Shown here piece by piece: positions 45,107 through 53,794 of a DNA stretch of 64,000 nucleotides. Within the stretch, counting starts at the first letter, position 1. Every line of letters starts with the position of its first letter. The notes under the pieces were generated by a model. That model made no database searches and was not told the origin of the DNA. It worked only from the letters and a program-made list of their open reading frames with translations. The stretch is from Nitrobacter sp051912485 (GTDB lineage Bacteria; Pseudomonadota; Alphaproteobacteria; Rhizobiales; Xanthobacteraceae). The DNA lies in NCBI RefSeq assembly GCF_051912485.1, contig NZ_CP196822.1, positions 930,001 to 994,000 of the forward strand, written 5' to 3'. The translations under genes and the position numbers were made by a program.

Positions 45107-45805
45107 ATGACGTTGGATGCATTGAAAAGACAGGCTGCGGCGCGTGCCCTTGAATACGTCGAGGATGGCATGAAGCTGGGTCTGGGAACGGGATCCACCG
45201 CCAAGCACTTTGTCGAGCTTTTGGGTGAGCGCGTTCGGGACGGGCTGAAGGTCGTTGGTGTACCGACATCCGAAGTAACGCGAGCCGACGCGGAGCGGTG
45301 CGGTATTCCTCTTACTACCCTGGATGACCTCGATCGGCTCGATCTGACGGTCGATGGCGCCGACGAAATCGACCCCGATCTGAATCTGATCAAGGGGGGT
45401 GGGGGGGCGCTTCTGCGCGAGAAAATCGTGGCTGCGGCGTCGGAGCGCATGATCGTGATTGCGGACGAGACAAAGTGGGTGGCCAGGCTCGGCCGCTTTC
45501 CTCTGCCGATCGAAGTCATTCCCTTCGGACTTGCGGCGACGCAATGTGCTATTGCCGAGGCGTTTGCGAAAGCCGGCGCTTCCGGTCAAATGGTCGTCAG
45601 AAAGGGGCCGGACGGCCATGCTTTCGTCACCGATGGCGGCCACTGGATTTTCGATGCCCACCTTGGGCAAATACCCGATGCATCCCATCTGGCCGGGCTG
45701 TTGAATCCGATACCCGGCGTCGTCGAGCATGGCCTGTTCATTGGCCTCGCGCGTGTGGCGATGTTAGCGGGCGCACAAGGAATTCGCGTTGTTGAGCGGC
45801 AGTAG
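45107..45805 (+). CDS. rpiA: Ribose-5-phosphate isomerase A
   Basis: Interconverts ribose-5-phosphate and ribulose-5-phosphate in the pentose phosphate pathway (232 aa). Family motifs are LGLGTGSTAKHFVE (about residues 25-38), VDGADEIDPDLNLIKGGGGA with catalytic Asp, and LREKIVA. ATG at 45107 with GAGG 5 bases upstream gives the usual length; the open frame starts earlier at 45071. The DUF2059 gene follows 23 nt downstream and probably shares its transcript. Confidence 0.95.
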   Translation: MTLDALKRQAAARALEYVEDGMKLGLGTGSTAKHFVELLGERVRDGLKVVGVPTSEVTRADAERCGIPLTTLDDLDRLDLTVDGADEIDPDLNLIKGGGGALLREKIVAAASERMIVIADETKWVARLGRFPLPIEVIPFGLAATQCAIAEAFAKAGASGQMVVRKGPDGHAFVTDGGHWIFDAHLGQIPDASHLAGLLNPIPGVVEHGLFIGLARVAMLAGAQGIRVVERQ

Positions 45806-45828
45806 CGCCGCAACCAGGAGATATCGAG

Positions 45829-46338
45829 ATGAAGGGTCTTTCAAGATTTCTGCCCGCGGCTTGCCTTGCCGTGGCGCTGGCGTTCTCAGGCGTTGCGCTG
45901 GCTCAGCAGCCCGCGCAACCGACTCCCGCCGCCATTGCTTCGGCCAAGGAACTTCTGACGCTGAAGCACGCGGAGGCGATGTACGGGAATGCCGTTCCGG
46001 GTATGGTGGAGCGGACAAAGACCACGTTGCTTCAATCCAATCTGAACTATCAGAAGGATCTCAACGAGGTCGCCTTGATCGTTGCCAAGTCGCTGGCGGG
46101 TCGCGAAAAGGAGATCGGTGACGGCATGGCGAAGATATATGCCAGCCATTTTACCGAGCAGGAATTGAAGGATCTGGTTACCTTTTACAAATCTCCGCTC
46201 GGACAGAAGATGATCGCGCAGGAGCCCAAGGCGCTCGAGGCGAGCATGGCATTCACGAACCAGTGGGCGCAGCAGTTTGCGGAAACTGTTAACGGCGAAT
46301 TCCGAGCGGAAATGCGTAAGCGTGGTAAGGAAATCTGA
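45829..46338 (+). CDS. DUF2059 domain protein, periplasmic
   Basis: 169 aa. A signal peptide (MKGLSRFLPAACLAVALAFS, cleavage near ALAQ-QPA) is followed by a helical DUF2059 domain with the characteristic HFTEQELKDLVTFYKSPLGQKM. Exported, function unknown. GGAGAT upstream of the ATG supports the start. It lies between rpiA and gor in one strand run (18 nt before gor), likely one operon. Confidence 0.9.
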   Translation: MKGLSRFLPAACLAVALAFSGVALAQQPAQPTPAAIASAKELLTLKHAEAMYGNAVPGMVERTKTTLLQSNLNYQKDLNEVALIVAKSLAGREKEIGDGMAKIYASHFTEQELKDLVTFYKSPLGQKMIAQEPKALEASMAFTNQWAQQFAETVNGEFRAEMRKRGKEI

Positions 46339-46356
46339 GTTCGGCCGAACCTGCGC

Positions 46357-47742
46357 ATGGCTGATTTCGACGTCGATCTGTTCGTCGTAGGCGGTGGGTC
46401 TGGCGGCGTGCGCGCCGGGCGCATCGCCGCGGGACATGGTGCGCGCGTCGTGATCGCCGAGGAATACCGGATGGGCGGCACCTGCGTCATCCGGGGGTGC
46501 GTGCCGAAGAAGCTCCTGGTCTATGGATCTCACATCCGCCACGACATCGAGGATGCCGCGGGTTTTGGCTGGTCGATCCCGTCCGCGACGTTCGACTGGC
46601 CGACGCTGATCGCCAACAAGGACAAGGAGATCGCCCGGCTTGAGGCGGCCTATACGTCCAATGCGGAGAAGGCGGGCGTGCGCGTCGTCAAGACGCGGGC
46701 GGTGTTCGAGGACCCGCACACGCTGCGGCTGGCGACGGGCGAAACAATCCGCTCGAAGCATGTGCTGATTGCAACAGGCGGTGCGCCCAACCACGGGCGG
46801 GCCATTCCCGGCATCGAGCACGTGATCTCCTCCAACGAGGTGTTTCATCTCGCGGAATTGCCGAAGCGAATTGCGATCCAGGGCGGCGGATATATTGCGC
46901 TCGAGTTCGCCTGCATCTTTGCCGGATTCGGCAGCGATGTGACGCTGATCTATCGCGGCGACAATATCCTGCGCGGTTTCGACGACGATGTTCGCGCGCA
47001 TGTTCGCGCGGAGATGGAAAAAGACGGTATCACGGTTCTGACGGGCTGCACCGTCGACAGGGTCGATCGGCATGGCGACGAATTCACGTCTCATTTGTCA
47101 AATGGGTCGAGCGTCGCCTCCGATCAGGTTCTGTTTGCGATCGGCCGGCATCCGAACGTTGCAAACCTCGGACTCGAGAAGGCGGGCATTGCCATCAATC
47201 CGTTGAATGGTGGCATTGCCGTTGACGGCTTTTCGCAAACGAACGTACCGCACATCTATGCGGTCGGCGATGTTACGCATCGTTTCAACCTGACGCCGGT
47301 TGCTATCCGCGAGGGTCACGCCTTCGCGGATACGGTGTTCGGAAACAAACGGACGCGGGTGGATCATGCGGACATTCCGACCGCGGTATTCTCGCAACCC
47401 GAGGTCGGCACGGTTGGTCTGACAGAGGCACAGGCGTGCCTGCAGTTCACCAAAGTCGATATCTACAAGGCGACTTTCCGGCCGATGAAGGCGACATTGT
47501 CCGGCCGCGATACCCGCATCCTGATGAAGCTTGTCGTGGATGCGACGACCGATCGCGTGCTGGGCTGCCACATCGTCGGCGATGGCGCCGCCGAGATGGT
47601 GCAGGTTCTCGGCATTGCGATCAAAATGAAGGCGACCAAGGCCGATTTCGACGCGACGATGGCATTGCATCCCACGGCGGCCGAAGAACTCGTGACGATG
47701 CGGACGCCAACCGCACGCCACGCGCGCGAAGCGGCGGAGTGA
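46357..47742 (+). CDS. gor: Glutathione-disulfide reductase
   Basis: NADPH-dependent FAD disulfide reductase (461 aa) that keeps glutathione reduced. FAD binding is VDLFVVGGGSGGVRAGRIAA, the redox-active pair is in GGTCVIRGCVPKKL, NADPH binding is IAIQGGGYIALEFACIFAG, and the C-terminal catalytic His is in MALHPTAAEELVTM. Length and motifs are typical of the alphaproteobacterial plant-like type. The 262-base gap to the next gene shows no gene. Confidence 0.94.
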   Translation: MADFDVDLFVVGGGSGGVRAGRIAAGHGARVVIAEEYRMGGTCVIRGCVPKKLLVYGSHIRHDIEDAAGFGWSIPSATFDWPTLIANKDKEIARLEAAYTSNAEKAGVRVVKTRAVFEDPHTLRLATGETIRSKHVLIATGGAPNHGRAIPGIEHVISSNEVFHLAELPKRIAIQGGGYIALEFACIFAGFGSDVTLIYRGDNILRGFDDDVRAHVRAEMEKDGITVLTGCTVDRVDRHGDEFTSHLSNGSSVASDQVLFAIGRHPNVANLGLEKAGIAINPLNGGIAVDGFSQTNVPHIYAVGDVTHRFNLTPVAIREGHAFADTVFGNKRTRVDHADIPTAVFSQPEVGTVGLTEAQACLQFTKVDIYKATFRPMKATLSGRDTRILMKLVVDATTDRVLGCHIVGDGAAEMVQVLGIAIKMKATKADFDATMALHPTAAEELVTMRTPTARHAREAAE

Positions 47743-48004
47743 GGGCTTTCCCAAGGCTGGCTTCAGGCCACTCGGAGTATCGCGGGTCCGTCCGCGCGAA
47801 AGAAATCCGAAGTGGCTGATCCGGCCTTCGCTTGAGTCCCCCGAAGGTACTCCCGGCGATCCGTCAACGACGAATTCGGCTTTTGCCGCAAGCTCTTGTA
47901 CGGTAAGACTTAACTCCAACTGGCGTGGCGCGGCCAGCCTGTATATATACCGGTCCTTCAGCACCCCCCCGTTAAGTGGCGGTTTTTGCTTAGGAGTTGA
48001 CCTC

Positions 48005-49393
48005 ATGTCCGAGCGGTGGACACCCGATAGCTGGCGCAGCAAGCCCGCGCTGCAAATCCCGGTTTATCCGGATGCGAAATCATTGGGCGAGGTCGAGGCG
48101 CAACTTGCCACGTTTCCGCCGCTGGTTTTTGCGGGTGAGGCGCGCAATCTCAAGAAAGCCTTGGCCCGAGTCGCAAACGGCGAGGCGTTCCTGCTGCAGG
48201 GCGGCGACTGCGCCGAGAGCTTTGCCGAACACGGCGCCAACAACATCCGCGACTTCTTCCGCGTGCTGCTGCAGATGGCGGTGGTTCTGACCTATGCCGG
48301 CGCGCTGCCGGTGGTGAAGCTTGGCCGCATTGCTGGCCAGTTCGCCAAGCCGCGCTCGTCCCCGATGGAGAAAATCGACGGCGTCGAATTGCCGAGCTAT
48401 CGCGGCGATATCGTCAACGACATCGCGTTCACCGCGCAGTCACGCGTGCCCGATCCGCACCGTCAGCTCATGGCTTATCGGCAATCGGCGGCGACGCTGA
48501 ACCTGCTGCGCGCCTTCGCGACCGGAGGTTTCGCCAATCTCGGCAGCGTGCATGAGTGGATGCTTGGTTTCCTGAAGGATTCCCAGCAGTCGCGGCGCTA
48601 CAAGGAGCTGGCCGACCGTATTTCCGACGCGCTCAATTTCATGCGCGCCTGCGGGCTTAACCTGGAGAGTCACCCGGAACTGCGAGCGACCGATATCTAC
48701 ACCAGCCACGAGGCGCTGCTGCTCGGTTACGAGGAAGCCTTGACGCGGGTCGATTCCACGACCGGCGACTGGTACGCGACCTCGGGCCATTTCATCTGGG
48801 TCGGTGATCGCACCCGTCAGCTCGACCACGGCCACGTCGAATATTTCCGCGGCATCAAGAATCCTATCGGACTGAAGTGCGGCCCGTCGCTCAAGCCGGA
48901 TGAACTGTTGAAGCTGATCGATGTGCTTAATCCGGACAATGAGGCGGGGCGTTTGACGCTCATCGGCCGCTTCGGTTCGGACAAGGTCGCGGATTACCTG
49001 CCGCAACTGATCCGTGCTGTGAAACGCGAGGGCCGTGCTGTCGTATGGTCGTGCGACCCGATGCACGGCAACACCATCACCTCGACCAGCGGCTACAAGA
49101 CCCGCCCGTTCGACCGCATCCTGTCGGAGGTCAAGTCGTTCTTCAGCATTCATGCCGCGGAGGGCACGCATGCCGGCGGCGTTCATCTGGAAATGACCGG
49201 ACAGAACGTCACCGAGTGTATCGGCGGTGCACGCGCGATCACGGACGAAGACCTCAACGACCGCTATCACACCGTCTGCGATCCGCGCCTGAATGCCGAG
49301 CAGTCGATCGACATGGCATTCATGATCGCCGAATTGCTCAGGCAGGATCGTGCGGGCAAGGTCAAGCCAATCCCCGCGGTAGCGGGCTTCTGA
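48005..49393 (+). CDS. Class II 3-deoxy-7-phosphoheptulonate (DAHP) synthase
   Basis: First enzyme of the shikimate pathway, condensing phosphoenolpyruvate and erythrose-4-phosphate (462 aa). Class II (plant-like) signatures are WTPDSWRSKPALQIP at the start, FLLQGGDCAESFAEH with the metal-binding Cys, GLKCGPSL, VVWSCDPMHGNT and AEGTHAGGVHLEMTGQNVTEC. GGAG at 47992-47995 precedes the ATG. The diacylglycerol kinase start follows one base after its stop. Confidence 0.94.
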   Translation: MSERWTPDSWRSKPALQIPVYPDAKSLGEVEAQLATFPPLVFAGEARNLKKALARVANGEAFLLQGGDCAESFAEHGANNIRDFFRVLLQMAVVLTYAGALPVVKLGRIAGQFAKPRSSPMEKIDGVELPSYRGDIVNDIAFTAQSRVPDPHRQLMAYRQSAATLNLLRAFATGGFANLGSVHEWMLGFLKDSQQSRRYKELADRISDALNFMRACGLNLESHPELRATDIYTSHEALLLGYEEALTRVDSTTGDWYATSGHFIWVGDRTRQLDHGHVEYFRGIKNPIGLKCGPSLKPDELLKLIDVLNPDNEAGRLTLIGRFGSDKVADYLPQLIRAVKREGRAVVWSCDPMHGNTITSTSGYKTRPFDRILSEVKSFFSIHAAEGTHAGGVHLEMTGQNVTECIGGARAITDEDLNDRYHTVCDPRLNAEQSIDMAFMIAELLRQDRAGKVKPIPAVAGF

Positions 49394-49394
49394 G

Positions 49395-49748
49395 GTGTTG
49401 CGCTTATTGCGCGCCACCATCAATAGCTGGAACGGATTGATCTTTGCCACCCGTTCCGAGCAGGCCATCCGGCAGGAATTGTTCGCGCTATTGCTGACGC
49501 TGCCGCTGGCGTGGCTTGTCGGAGCGACGGCGGCCCGCCGTGTCGAACTCGTTGCGGTGGTCCTGCTGCTTCTGGTGGTTGAGCTTTTGAATACCGCGAT
49601 CGAAAAACTGGCGGACCGATTGACGACCGATCACGATCCGCAGATCGGGCGAGTCAAGGATATGGGCTCGGCTGCGGTCGGCATGATGCTGCTCATTATC
49701 GGTCTGGTCTGGAGCAGTGCCATCGCCGAACGCATGGGCCTCCTTTAG
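49395..49748 (+). CDS. dgkA: Diacylglycerol kinase (prokaryotic DgkA)
   Basis: 117 aa inner-membrane enzyme that phosphorylates diacylglycerol to phosphatidic acid for phospholipid recycling. Three membrane helices are evident. The active-site residues lie in RSEQAIRQE and in VELLNTAIEKLADRL...RVKDMGSAAVG. Start GTG at 49395, one base after the DAHP synthase stop. Confidence 0.92.
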   Translation: MLRLLRATINSWNGLIFATRSEQAIRQELFALLLTLPLAWLVGATAARRVELVAVVLLLLVVELLNTAIEKLADRLTTDHDPQIGRVKDMGSAAVGMMLLIIGLVWSSAIAERMGLL

Positions 49749-49761
49749 GCTTCGATCGGAT

Positions 49762-49806
49762 GTGTTTTCTTGCCCCGAACCGGTGTCCACTTCGCGCGAA
49801 ACCGCT
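49762..49806. repeat. Degenerate family A repeat, copy 3
   Basis: GTGTTTTCTTGCC then CGAACCGGTGTCCACTTCGC then CGAAACCGCT matches the core at 4911-4957 in the same orientation. The long flanking palindrome seen in copies 1 and 2 is absent. It lies 14 bases after the dgkA stop. Confidence 0.7.
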
Positions 49807-49855
49807 ATAAGCGTGACAATTGCAGAAAGGCGAGGCCTGCGGGCAACGTACGTCC

Positions 49856-51607
49856 ATGACCGAAACCACCTTCAAAATCACGCTCGGCCAGCTGAATCCC
49901 ACGGTTGGAGACATTGCCGGCAATGCTGCGAAGGCTCGCGCCGCACGCGCGCAGGCCAAGGCCGATGGCGCCGCGCTGGTGGCGCTTCCGGAACTGTTCA
50001 TCGCCGGCTATCCCCCCGAGGATCTGGTCCTGAAGCCTGCGTTCCAGGCGGCGTGCCGCGAGGCGGTCGAGGATCTTGCGCGCGAGACCACCGACGGTGG
50101 TCCGGCCGTGCTGATCGGCACTCCATGGGTGGATGAGGGCAAACTCTATAATGCGTATGCATTGCTGGATGGCGGGCGGGTTGCGGCGCTTCGCTTCAAG
50201 GTTAATCTGCCGAATTACGGCGTATTCGACGAAAAGCGCGTGTTTGCGAGGGGACCGGTCGGGGGACCCTTGAAAATTCGAGGTGTGCGGATTGGCGTGC
50301 CGATTTGCGAGGACACCTGGGTCGAAGAATCCGCCGAGTACGAGAACGTCGTTGAGTGTCTGGCGGAAACCGGCGCGGAAATTCTCGTCGTTCCCAACGG
50401 ATCGCCCTATGCAAAGGGCAAGAACGACATCAGGCTCTCGATCTCGGTTGCGCGCGTGACCGAGAGCGATTTGCCGCTGGTCTATCTCAATCAGGTCGGC
50501 GGTCAGGACGAACTGGTGTTCGACGGCGCGTCTTTCGTGCTGAACGCCGATCGCTCGCTTGCCGCGCAGCTCCCGGCCTTCGAGGAAAGTGTGGTCACGC
50601 TGCAATGGACCAAGTCCGCGGCGGGGTGGCGGTGCACAGGACCGGTCGCGCCTCAGATCGACGACGACAAGGCGGATTATGCCGCATGCGTGCTGGGCTT
50701 GCGCGACTACGTCCAGAAGAACGGATTTCCCGGCGTGCTGCTCGGCGTGTCCGGCGGTATCGACTCCGCTCTGTGCGCGGCCATCGCCGTCGACGCCCTC
50801 GGAGCGGAGCGCGTGCGCGGCGTCATGCTGCCGTTCCGCTTTACCGAGCAGGTCTCGCTCGACGACGCGGCGAAGCTCGCAAAGGCGCTCGACATTCGCT
50901 ATGAGGTGCTGCCTATCGCGCCAGCGGTGAACGGTTTCGAGGAGATCCTCTCGGGCACTTTCGCAGGGCTTCCGCGCGACATCACCGAAGAGAACCTGCA
51001 GGCGCGCGCCCGTGGCACGCTCTTGATGGCGATCTCCAACAAGACCGGCGCGATGGTGGTGACCACCGGCAACAAGTCGGAAATGTCAGTGGGCTACGCG
51101 ACACTGTACGGCGACATGAACGGCGGCTTCAATCCGATCAAGGATATCTACAAGACCGAGGTGTTCCGGCTGGCCGGCCTGCGCAACGCATGGAAGCCGG
51201 ACGGCGCGCTTGGCCCATCGGGCGAGGTGATTCCGGGCAGCACCATCGCCCGGCCGCCGACAGCGGAGCTGCGCGAAAACCAGCTGGATCAGGATTCGCT
51301 GCCGCCCTACGATCAGCTCGACGCAATCCTCGAGCGGCTGGTCGAGCGGGAGGAACCGCTGGCGTCGATCGTCGCCGAGGGCTTCGACCGCGACGTGGTC
51401 ACGCGGATCGATCGCTTGCTGAACACCGCCGAATACAAGCGCCGGCAGGCGGCGCCGGGCGTCAAGGTTACGCCCAGGAATTTCGGCCGCGACCGCCGCT
51501 ATCCGATCACCAACCGGTTTCGCGATCCCGGCAAACCGTTGCCGAAGCCGAATGAAGACCTCGTCTCCCGAGCCAGCCGGAGCTCTGCGGAAGCTTTTGA
51601 GGGGTGA
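49856..51607 (+). CDS. nadE: Glutamine-dependent NAD(+) synthetase
   Basis: 583 aa two-domain enzyme. The N-terminal nitrilase-type glutaminase (residues 1 to about 265) has the Glu46-Lys115-Cys151 triad (PELFIAGYPPEDL, RFKVNLPNYGVFDE, GVPICEDTW). The C-terminal ATP-pyrophosphatase synthetase domain has LGVSGGIDSALCAAIA. It makes NAD from deamido-NAD, using ammonia channelled from glutamine. ATG at 49856 (MTETTFKITLGQLNPTVGD) is the family start; upstream codons to 49820 are not supported. Confidence 0.95.
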   Translation: MTETTFKITLGQLNPTVGDIAGNAAKARAARAQAKADGAALVALPELFIAGYPPEDLVLKPAFQAACREAVEDLARETTDGGPAVLIGTPWVDEGKLYNAYALLDGGRVAALRFKVNLPNYGVFDEKRVFARGPVGGPLKIRGVRIGVPICEDTWVEESAEYENVVECLAETGAEILVVPNGSPYAKGKNDIRLSISVARVTESDLPLVYLNQVGGQDELVFDGASFVLNADRSLAAQLPAFEESVVTLQWTKSAAGWRCTGPVAPQIDDDKADYAACVLGLRDYVQKNGFPGVLLGVSGGIDSALCAAIAVDALGAERVRGVMLPFRFTEQVSLDDAAKLAKALDIRYEVLPIAPAVNGFEEILSGTFAGLPRDITEENLQARARGTLLMAISNKTGAMVVTTGNKSEMSVGYATLYGDMNGGFNPIKDIYKTEVFRLAGLRNAWKPDGALGPSGEVIPGSTIARPPTAELRENQLDQDSLPPYDQLDAILERLVEREEPLASIVAEGFDRDVVTRIDRLLNTAEYKRRQAAPGVKVTPRNFGRDRRYPITNRFRDPGKPLPKPNEDLVSRASRSSAEAFEG

Positions 51608-51620
51608 CGTTGTAAAGGAC

Positions 51621-51725
51621 GCCAGAGTGCGATTCCAACTGCGTTGAACCAGACTCTGGCTTTATCCCTTGCTTGAGCATGATCTGATCCGAAAACCGGT
51701 TCCCACTTTTCGGGATCATGCTCTA
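51621..51725. repeat. Palindromic intergenic repeat, family B copy 2
   Basis: GCCAGAGTG...ACTCTGGC (51621-51660), then GAGCATGATC (51675-51684) paired with GATCATGCTC (51714-51723) around AACCGGTTCCCA. It is close in sequence to 33545-33669. Its end overlaps the TAG stop of the DUF2865 gene (51723-51725). Confidence 0.82.
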
Positions 51726-52847
51726 TCGCGCGGGTATAAACGTTGGTCCGACCGAGCGGATCGGCTTGTTCGATGACGGGGGTGTGGAGCCGGTCGGCGC
51801 TGCACCGGCGGAGGTGGTCTCGGGCGCTGTGGCCGTCGCTGCGGCTGCGTCCTTCTTTTTCGAACCTTTGCTGTTGGCCGGTTGGGACATCTTCCTGGCG
51901 CCGTCTTCGGTGACGATGATGTCACCCTGCTGCGCCGCCGTGGCTTTGTCGTCGAGTCCCTTCAGCGCGTCCGCCCAGGTCTGGCCCGCCGCCTTGCACG
52001 AGCACGATGGATTGAACTCCTGCCGGTATCGGAATGCGTTGGGCGATGAAGAATAATGCTGTCCGTTGATCGAGACGGCCTGGTTCATGTCCTCGCCGGG
52101 ATTGCGATAAGCATAGAGAGTGGCGTCCGCCGCCGGACAAAGGCTCTTGCAGGTGCGTTCGTCGTCGGAAAAACGGCTCGGCACGGTGGCAAACGAGATC
52201 GGGAAATAAAAGCCGTCGCATGACCGTGCGCAGACGGTTCGATAGGTTCCGGACTGCACGCCTGAATCGGCCGGCGGGAGCTCCGAATTATCGATATGCT
52301 CGGGAGAATTGCCGAACAGGTTATCGAAAAAATTGCCCGTGTTCCGCACGGCCGCGGCGTATTGCGGGCCGCAATTGTTCTGCGCCAGCGCCACTAGCAC
52401 CGAGCGGCGCTGATTGTCGCGGTCCGGGTTGCCCGCGCTGCCTCCCGTACGCAGCCGCTCCAGGCTGGTGGTGATCTGCTCGAGATTGGTCCGCATCCGC
52501 TGGATCTGGTGGGTGACCGGCCCGCACTGCGCCGACTGGCCGTTGAACAGCTGGAAGAACCCCGAACTGTCGCAGCCGGTGCGCCTTGCTTGCGCGGTTA
52601 CGCGTTCTAGCTCGGCCTGTTGCCTGCCTGCGGCCTCCTCATAGCGCCGGATCTGATCGGCCATCGCCGCGTTGCCGCCCCCGCGCTCGATGCTTGCGAG
52701 TTGCGCCTCGAGTCGTGGGCAAATCGGATTGACGCCTGAAGGCGGAGCGCCCTGCGCCAGGGCATCAGCGGCAGGGACCGCGGTGCCGAGGGCAACGGCG
52801 CAAGCCAAAATCCGTATCGTGCGGCGGGCAAACAAGAGGTCAGGCAT
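51723..52847 (-). CDS. DUF2865 domain protein, exported
   Basis: 374 aa. A signal peptide (about residues 1-31, ending ADALAQG) is followed by a helical, coiled-coil-prone region (about 45-140). The Cys-rich DUF2865 core includes GTYRTVCARSCDGFYFPISF, DDERTCKSLCP and FNPSCSCKAAGQTWADAL. The C-terminal 60 residues are low-complexity Ala/Pro/Thr/Ser. Presumably periplasmic or surface-located; function unknown. The family is common in Rhizobiales. The 277 bases upstream hold no recognisable gene. Confidence 0.85.
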   Translation of the reverse strand: MPDLLFARRTIRILACAVALGTAVPAADALAQGAPPSGVNPICPRLEAQLASIERGGGNAAMADQIRRYEEAAGRQQAELERVTAQARRTGCDSSGFFQLFNGQSAQCGPVTHQIQRMRTNLEQITTSLERLRTGGSAGNPDRDNQRRSVLVALAQNNCGPQYAAAVRNTGNFFDNLFGNSPEHIDNSELPPADSGVQSGTYRTVCARSCDGFYFPISFATVPSRFSDDERTCKSLCPAADATLYAYRNPGEDMNQAVSINGQHYSSSPNAFRYRQEFNPSCSCKAAGQTWADALKGLDDKATAAQQGDIIVTEDGARKMSQPANSKGSKKKDAAAATATAPETTSAGAAPTGSTPPSSNKPIRSVGPTFIPAR

Positions 52848-53125
52848 GATCCGCCATCAGAGCGATCCCGGGACGATTCTGCAAACTGGCTCTGCGAAGA
52901 GGGGTTGTCTTCCGAACGCAGACGCACCCGTCGCGGTGACTTTTGACGCAACCGGGCGAGCCTGATTGCGTCGCGAGACGCTGATGGTGCGGGCCGGATG
53001 CGTTACTGTGACGGCCGTTTGACAGCTTGGCCCTGTCATATCCGCTTCTCGCGGCAGCGTCACGTCGTTTCCGGGGCGCGAGTGTGGCGGGCTCAGCACG
53101 ATACCGGCATTCTCGCTACGGATCG

Positions 53126-53431
53126 TCAGCGTTGACAGGTAATCGCGACGTATTCGTTGCAGCCGCTGTGTTTACAGGATCCTGTGGACCCCGGAATCGA
53201 ATCCGTCATCTCATCGGGCTTGACGTGTCTGTAGGCGGTGGCCTGCGCAAAATCGCGTGACCGGCAATAGGAATGCGCGGCGTGGGCACCGCACCTCTCG
53301 CTTTGGGCGAGGCACTGGTCGATGCCGTACCCGTCTGCCTGGTTGGCAATGATGAAAACGCGACTGTCGGCCCATGCGGCGGCTCCCGCAAAGAGAGTCG
53401 CGCCTGCCAGAATTGCGGGGATAATTCGCAT
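53126..53431 (-). CDS. Small secreted six-cysteine protein
   Basis: 101 aa. MRIIPAILAGATLFAGAAAWA is a clear signal peptide; cleavage after AWA would leave about 80 aa. Six cysteines (40, 47, 56, 86, 91, 99) could form three disulfides in the periplasm. The start ATG at 53431 is chosen because the signal peptide begins there; the open frame extends to 53566. No family recognised. Conservation is untested, so the call rests on the signal peptide and cysteine pattern. Confidence 0.65.
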   Translation of the reverse strand: MRIIPAILAGATLFAGAAAWADSRVFIIANQADGYGIDQCLAQSERCGAHAAHSYCRSRDFAQATAYRHVKPDEMTDSIPGSTGSCKHSGCNEYVAITCQR

Positions 53432-53794
53432 CGTGTACCGGAAACTAAAATGGAGAAAATGAAGAACGTCGCCGTTGCGAGCCACGACGACGGGCCGGGG
53501 CGATTTCACGGCGAAATGAGGCGTTTGTGGGGCATAGCCTTGACGCCGCACCCCCGGCTGTTTCATGGTATCTGGATGAACGGTTTCCTCGCCATTTGCG
53601 GCATTTGCCGCGAGATTATGAGCTAGCGATTCGCTGGCTGAGGCCGTCTTTTCTCACAAGAGAGCACTGGACGCCCGGCCAGCAGTGTCCTGGCTCTCGC
53701 ATTCGCATGCATGTGCCACGGGGATTTGCGAATGGGAGTACACCGCCAGGAAACACAATTGTCGGGCCGTTAGCACCTACCGGAACGGGATTCC
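53432..53794. other. Intergenic region without recognised gene
   Basis: 363 bases between the small secreted protein gene and cysS. Open frames here are short and look like chance frames. I see no tRNA, no clear hairpin with T tail, and no T-box or other leader in front of cysS. Confidence 0.6.
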
